The notes under the pieces were generated by a model, which made no database searches, had not been told where the DNA came from, and was given only the letters and a program-made list of their open reading frames with translations. From Streptomyces iconiensis (GTDB lineage Bacteria > Actinomycetota > Actinomycetes > Streptomycetales > Streptomycetaceae), in assembly GCF_028657195.3 (NCBI RefSeq), contig NZ_JANCPR020000064.1, positions 1-46,304 of the forward strand: a stretch of DNA of 46,304 nt, read 5' to 3'. The position numbers were made by a program, and so were the translations under genes. Each line of letters begins with the position of its first letter. Within the stretch, counting starts at the first letter, position 1. Below, piece after piece: positions 46,004-46,304 of this stretch.

Positions 46004-46304
46004 GTCAGCAACGTAGTTGCCCTTCGCGGGCCTGCGCTAGATGTGGTTACCGCCGGGTATCCAGGGCCTCGCCCCGCTGTCCCCCTTCCCTCTTCGGGGC
46101 TGCGCCCCGTGCCCCCTGTTGTTGTTCCTGTGATTTGAAGCCAGTTTCCGTTCACTATGGGGGCTTCGCCCCCTGTCCCCCGTTGGCCTCGCCGGCCGGG
46201 CGTCGGGGGGCTCCTCCCCCAGACTCCGTCCGGGGGGACCCCCACCCGGCAATCCCCCCGCCAAAAGGGGCTCCGCCCCCTCTGGACTCCCCCGCCCGTA
46301 TCCG
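46004..46304. other. Intergenic space with short GC hairpins
   Basis: No gene is supported to the right edge. Three 5-6-bp stems with 3-base loops occur: CGGGGC-TGC-GCCCCG (46095-46109), GGGGGC-TTC-GCCCCC (46159-46173) and GGGGC-TCC-GCCCC (46267-46279). These resemble the dispersed GGGGCTCCGCCCC hairpins common between Streptomyces genes. The promoter of the desaturase-family gene should lie near 46010-46050. Confidence 0.6.

Overview
The window is high-GC actinobacterial chromosome and almost certainly Streptomyces. It holds a cysteine-free chaplin of the ChpE type, the fabG-fabI pair, a DUF3099 protein, a WhiJ-like HTH/DUF397/ATP-binding module, a 38-residue SGM_5486-type peptide and an rrn leader with the typical actinobacterial leader box. 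Gene content and order (Spo0M-like, chaplin plus two-component pair, serB, fabG-fabI, tldD-tldE, tyrS, moaA, symporter, subtilase) resemble from memory the SCO1790-SCO1830 part of S. coelicolor; no alignment was run.

Layout. 1-402: promoter and leader of an rRNA operon transcribed leftward out of the window (the 16S gene is not included). 403-8192: housekeeping and accessory genes: 3-methyladenine glycosylase, Spo0M-like protein, barstar-like inhibitor, PEBP protein, HNH endonuclease, TauE-type permease, an SPFH/NfeD pair, an ABC ATPase and an unknown protein. 8291-12026: two tandem cysteine-free chaplins, a NarL-type response regulator overlapping its GAF-domain histidine kinase, and a secreted lytic transglycosylase. 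12174-19545: an Rv1747-like FHA-FHA-ABC transporter, serB, a SixA-type phosphatase, small membrane proteins and an MFS exporter. 19557-20279: a FadR-type regulator, divergent from the MFS gene.

20305-29536 is the most unusual part: an apparent catabolic locus between conserved genes. It encodes an HxH amidohydrolase/deaminase, an NCS2 nucleobase permease, a GntR/FCD regulator, a xanthine-dehydrogenase-type molybdopterin subunit without its iron-sulfur and FAD partners, an ACMSD-type amidohydrolase coupled by a GTGA overlap, and a UbiD decarboxylase. The proteins suggest uptake, hydroxylation, hydrolysis or deamination and decarboxylation of an N-heterocycle. The substrate cannot be told from sequence. 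A 13-base element (TTACATGCAACAT) recurs at the first promoter and just ahead of the GntR gene, and a related palindrome lies inside the amidohydrolase gene; these are candidate operators.

29711-34439: fabI and fabG (leftward), with a 126-nt fabG leader whose transcript would contain no U, and the tldD-tldE pair. 34501-37265: a small accessory island between tldE and tyrS with a Phd/VapC-type toxin-antitoxin pair, a 5'-truncated McrC remnant and a WhiJ-like trio. 37546-46003: tyrS, DUF3099, a conserved 89-residue protein, moaA, a DUF485/SSS symporter pair, a secreted subtilase and a sterol-desaturase-family membrane protein.

Short tandem repeats (15-22 bp) occur in many intergenic spaces, and two arrays with a 17-bp period begin at or across a stop codon. 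No tRNA, CRISPR array, transposase or phage gene was seen.
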